NCBI GenBank assembly: GCA_964453435.1
Contig: CAYVQZ010000022.1
Location: forward strand, 1-64,000
Direction: 5' to 3'
DNA: 64,000 nucleotides
Source: CAYVQZ01 sp964453435
GTDB lineage: Bacteria; Abyssobacteria; SURF-5
The translations under genes were made by a program, and so were the position numbers. Below are positions 61,367 to 64,000 of the stretch, one piece after another; positions within the stretch are counted from its first letter, which is position 1; each line of letters starts with the position of its first letter. The notes below the pieces were generated by a model. That model had not been told where the DNA came from. It did not search any database and was given only the letters and a program-made list of their open reading frames with translations.

Positions 61367-62434
61367 CTATCGACTCATTATCCGTATTTCAATGCGTCTG
61401 TTCTTAGCCCTCCCTTCGGGAGTTTCGTTTGAAGCGATTGGCTTGGACTCGCCAAAGCCTCGCGTTTGCAGCCTGCCCGGATTCACTCCCTTCGAAACGA
61501 AGTACTCCATGGCTGCGTTTGCCCGTTTCTCCGAGAGCGTCTGGTTGTATTCATCCGACGCTATGCTGTCGGTGTGCCCCTGAATTTCTATTTCGAGAGT
61601 GGGATTCATCTGCAGTATTCGGACATTTTCGTCCATCACACCGTAATATTCGGGTTTGATCTCCCACTTGTCATACTCGAAGTGCACTCCTTTGATGATC
61701 CAGCAGCCGATATCGTTTACGGGAGCGCCTGCAGGCGTGTCGGGACACTCGTCCTTATAGTCCGGTACTCCGTCGCCGTCGCTGTCAAGCGGGCAACCGT
61801 TTTCGTCGACCTCCACTCCCATGGGAGTATCGGGACACAGGTCCTTTTCGTCGACCACGCCGTCGCCATCGCTATCGAGCGGCGCCGGTTTCCCAGCAAC
61901 CGGTTTTTCGACTTTCTTCGGCTTCGCGGCGGGTGCTGCAGCCCGATTGAATACAATTCGCCTGACCGTATAGGGATTATCAAGGAAAAATTCGCCGAGG
62001 TCGGTCTTCCCCTCAATCTTTCCCCAGTCGGCGTTCATAATCACGTTCATTTTCGAACCGTCAGTAAGGAAGATATCGGCCTCGACCGTATTTTGAATGT
62101 GCGCAATGTTATTACTGCGTTTCTGAATCCAATTGTTCAGCCGGATTTCTTCGACGGCATAAATCGGAATCTCGGTCCTCCCCGAGGCCGTCTGAATAAC
62201 AAAATCTTCAATCGGGTCTCCGTAATAGTTTCGAATGACAAAGTCGTGGACCGTGACAGTTTCCGCTTTTTGAAAGAGCCTGCCCGGGTGGAAAATGCTT
62301 TCGGGCAAGTCCCCGCGGTCAATCGTGATTGTGATGGATTCCGCTTCCCGCTGGCCGGCCGCCGCAAGCGGGCTGAGAAAGGCGACAATTGCTGGCACAA
62401 GAAGAGCCACGAAAAGAAATCGAAGAGGCTTCAT
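61367..62434 (-). CDS. OmpA-like protein with thrombospondin type 3 repeats and an N-terminal module
   Basis: 355 residues from the ATG at 62434 (GGGGGTAA upstream; a longer frame is not supported). Signal peptide 1-27. The module (about 30-165) is shared with the next gene. Calcium-binding-type repeats follow (DSDGDGVVDEKDLCPDTP and DSDGDGVPDYKDECPDTP, about 185-235). The C-terminal OmpA domain has IQGHTDSIASDEYNQTLSEK and VSKGVNPGRLQTRGFGES and KNRRIEIRI, the peptidoglycan-binding signature. It is a periplasmic or outer-membrane protein linking the N-terminal module to peptidoglycan. Confidence 0.9.
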   Translation of the reverse strand: MKPLRFLFVALLVPAIVAFLSPLAAAGQREAESITITIDRGDLPESIFHPGRLFQKAETVTVHDFVIRNYYGDPIEDFVIQTASGRTEIPIYAVEEIRLNNWIQKRSNNIAHIQNTVEADIFLTDGSKMNVIMNADWGKIEGKTDLGEFFLDNPYTVRRIVFNRAAAPAAKPKKVEKPVAGKPAPLDSDGDGVVDEKDLCPDTPMGVEVDENGCPLDSDGDGVPDYKDECPDTPAGAPVNDIGCWIIKGVHFEYDKWEIKPEYYGVMDENVRILQMNPTLEIEIQGHTDSIASDEYNQTLSEKRANAAMEYFVSKGVNPGRLQTRGFGESKPIASNETPEGRAKNRRIEIRIMSR

Positions 62435-62758
62435 TTGACAGTTACCCCCTTTTGTCCGTATTTGTCCCCTGCAAATTTTTCCTATGTGGATTAGCATAAA
62501 ACGTACCATACGAAACAGTGATTGGCGCCGGAGTTGTATCAGCGCGGGCACGATTGATGCAAATTCAATATCAATAAAGGCTTATGCCCTCAAAGAAGGG
62601 CAAGCGGGGGCGCCTTATGCCTGTTCAGCCTCTTCGAACCGGCGAGAAACCGGCGAAATAAGCACGCCGGTTTACGTTTTCGTCACATGGAATGCCGGAA
62701 AGAAAAGCCGGCAGGCGCAGTTGCCGAACGTCCACAGTGCCGGGACCTCAAAGCCCGT

Positions 62759-62780
62759 TGTCATGCTCGTGTCATGCTCG
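62759..62780 (+). promoter_or_regulatory. Tandem 11 bp direct repeat abutting the -35 box
   Basis: TGTCATGCTCG occurs twice in a row (62759-62769 and 62770-62780) and ends exactly where the -35 TTGACA begins. The second copy with TTGACA also forms an inverted TGTCA/TGACA pair. It may be an activator or repressor binding site. Confidence 0.45.
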
Positions 62781-62810
62781 TTGACATCGACCGAGGGCTT
62801 TTGCTAGACT
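62781..62810 (+). promoter_or_regulatory. Sigma70-like promoter of the BON-domain gene
   Basis: A perfect TTGACA (62781-62786), 18 bp and TAGACT (62805-62810) lie about 50 bp upstream of the start codon at 62864. Confidence 0.6.
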
Positions 62811-62863
62811 TCTCAAAAATACCGCCGGAAGAACCGTTTCCCATCAACTGAACAGGGCGTGCA

Positions 62864-63679
62864 ATGTTACGAAAGCTGGTATTAAGCGCTCTCGCCGTGG
62901 CTGCAGTTGCGTTGGCCATTTTTTCGTACACGAAATATTACGCCCGAAAAGACATTTCGCAGGCGCTGCAGGATGCCCGCTTGACGGCATCCGTTAAAAC
63001 CGCGCTTGCGCTCAATCGGCATTTAAGAGCCAGTGACATAGACGTTTCGGTTACCAACGGGGAAGTGACCCTTTCCGGCCAGGTGGGCACCGATATCCAA
63101 CGGGAGCTTGCCAGGGAAATCGCTCTCAGCATCAGGGGAACGGACAAAGTAGTGAATAATACGGTCGTCAACCGGTCGCTCACAGTGAGGCCGGCTGTCC
63201 GGGAGCGCACGCTCGGAGAAAAACTTGATGACCTCACAATCGAGGCCTCTATCAAGACCGCGCTCCTGCTGAACGAGAATGTGCGGGCTCGCGAAATAGG
63301 GGTCCGTTCAAAGCGCGGAGCGGTCACGCTCGCCGGGAAAGTGTCATCGGCCGCCGAAGCGGAGTTGGCCCGGAAGATAGCTGAGGATATTGAAGGTGTT
63401 CTCACGGTGGAAAATCATCTCGAAATCGAGAGCGGCGATGAGACCGATGACAGAAAGTTCAGCGAGAAAGTCGACGACACCCGGATTGTCGCGCAAGTTC
63501 GGGCCGCGCTGATGGTAAATCGAAATATCGACTCGACGGAGATCGAGGTCTCGAGCCGTAATGGTATCGTAACACTTACCGGCATTGTGCCCGGCGGAGC
63601 CGAAAAAGACCTTGCCCAGGAGATCGCCGAAGATTGCAGGGGGGTCCAAGGCGTAATAAACGAACTGCGCATTAGGTAA
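62864..63679 (+). CDS. Exported or membrane-anchored three-BON-domain protein
   Basis: 271 residues. An N-terminal hydrophobic segment (LVLSALAVAAVALAIFSY) is followed by three BON repeats at about 35-110, 118-190 and 198-268, each with a V/I-x-N-G-x-V-T-L-S/T-G core: VTNGEVTLSGQV, SKRGAVTLAGKV and SRNGIVTLTGIV. BON domains bind phospholipid and are known in OsmY and in outer-membrane or envelope-stress proteins. It lies 7 bp before the acylphosphatase. Confidence 0.93.
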   Translation: MLRKLVLSALAVAAVALAIFSYTKYYARKDISQALQDARLTASVKTALALNRHLRASDIDVSVTNGEVTLSGQVGTDIQRELAREIALSIRGTDKVVNNTVVNRSLTVRPAVRERTLGEKLDDLTIEASIKTALLLNENVRAREIGVRSKRGAVTLAGKVSSAAEAELARKIAEDIEGVLTVENHLEIESGDETDDRKFSEKVDDTRIVAQVRAALMVNRNIDSTEIEVSSRNGIVTLTGIVPGGAEKDLAQEIAEDCRGVQGVINELRIR

Positions 63680-63686
63680 GACAGAC

Positions 63687-63980
63687 ATGGCAGATAAGGT
63701 TCGGGTCAGATTGATAGTGGAAGGGCGCGTACAAGGCGTGTTTTTTCGCCTGAGCACTCAGCAGCAGGCGAACAGGCTGGGAGTCAACGGCTGGGTAATG
63801 AATCGTCCCGATGGAAATGTCGAGGTTGTGGCCGAAGGCGACCGCGAGAACGTGGACACGTTGATCCAATGGTGTCGCCAGGGACCGCCTGGCGCTCATG
63901 TGAAAAATGTGCGGATAAAGGACGAATCCTGCTCGGGCGAATTTCGGTCTTTCGACATCAAGTACTCGGGCGGGTGGTAG
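63687..63980 (+). CDS. Acylphosphatase
   Basis: 97 residues, the normal size. VRLIVEGRVQGVFFRLST carries the phosphate-binding loop and catalytic arginine; GVNGWVMNRPDGNVEVVAEG has the catalytic asparagine. It cleaves carboxyl-phosphate bonds. GGTAAGACAGAC lies before the ATG; it is coupled to the BON gene by only 7 bp. Confidence 0.96.
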   Translation: MADKVRVRLIVEGRVQGVFFRLSTQQQANRLGVNGWVMNRPDGNVEVVAEGDRENVDTLIQWCRQGPPGAHVKNVRIKDESCSGEFRSFDIKYSGGW

Positions 63981-64000
63981 CCATCGAACCGAGAGAAAAG

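Larger units (their letters stand above)
62435..62863. other. Divergent control region between OmpA fusion and BON genes
   Basis: These 429 bases have no supported gene. They contain several small hairpins (for example GCTTATGCCC with GGGCAAGC near 62580-62606), the tandem TGTCATGCTCG repeat and the BON promoter. I looked for a riboswitch and found no recognised consensus. Confidence 0.5.

Noticed and set aside
62435..62760. A c-di-GMP or cobalamin riboswitch before the BON gene
   Set aside because: Several short hairpins are present but neither consensus core could be found on either strand.
1..64000. tRNA, rRNA and CRISPR arrays
   Set aside because: No T-loop GTTCGAATC-type cloverleaf, rRNA segment or regularly spaced repeat was seen on reading the intergenic regions.

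Overview
The window is a dense, mostly minus-strand stretch of a bacterial chromosome, moderately GC-rich by eye. It suggests a Gram-negative, probably anaerobic and likely uncultivated lineage. The envelope evidence is an OmpA-type protein with thrombospondin type 3 repeats, a FecR protein, BON proteins and a lipoprotein. The anaerobe evidence is a two-subunit Fe-S fumarase, an HdrD/GlpC-like Fe-S protein and desulforedoxin-like small proteins. HrcA/CIRCE heat-shock control and an archaeal-type phosphoglycerate mutase add to the picture, but I cannot name the phylum from this sequence. No tRNA, rRNA, CRISPR array, transposase or phage gene was recognised.

Layout. 0.5-7.6 kb: a minus-strand run of apgM, two desulforedoxin-like proteins, hsp20, lon, an Fe-S protein and an FAD oxidoreductase. 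8.2-10.5 kb: a NifU-like protein, a universal stress protein and fumarase beta/alpha behind a consensus promoter. 11.1-13.5 kb: a large FecR/His-rich envelope protein. 14.2-25.4 kb: surface glycan and lipid functions (cupin sugar epimerase, GT39-like membrane protein, GYF/zinc/TPR membrane protein, radical SAM, two GT2 transferases, an 863-residue protein of unknown function, an LPG-synthase-like membrane protein). 25.5-34 kb: housekeeping genes transcribed in the order BON-like, tilS, hpt, ftsH, folP, glmM, pdxJ, nnrD. 34.3-37.4 kb: three plus-strand genes (permuted ATP-grasp, amidohydrolase, metallo-beta-lactamase fold).

37.6-50.1 kb is one uninterrupted minus-strand block, hrcA-grpE-dnaK-dnaJ-rsmE-mtaB-hit-nif3-dnaG-rpoD. 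It opens with a sigma70-like promoter over a near-perfect CIRCE operator and closes with a strong UUCG-loop terminator. 50.4-58.8 kb holds two sulfatase-fold proteins, two GT39-like membrane glycosyltransferases and a GT2 enzyme. 58.9-64 kb holds a patatin with a receiver-like N-terminus, a pair of paralogous exported proteins (one fused to OmpA), a three-BON protein and an acylphosphatase.

The most interesting items are: the paralogous exported module at 60.8-62.4 kb; three desulforedoxin-like Cys4 units in two adjacent genes; a dispersed intergenic hairpin element with at least five copies; the patatin with an altered receiver domain; and the 863-residue protein in a glycan cluster. I do not see one clear new multi-gene defence-type system.
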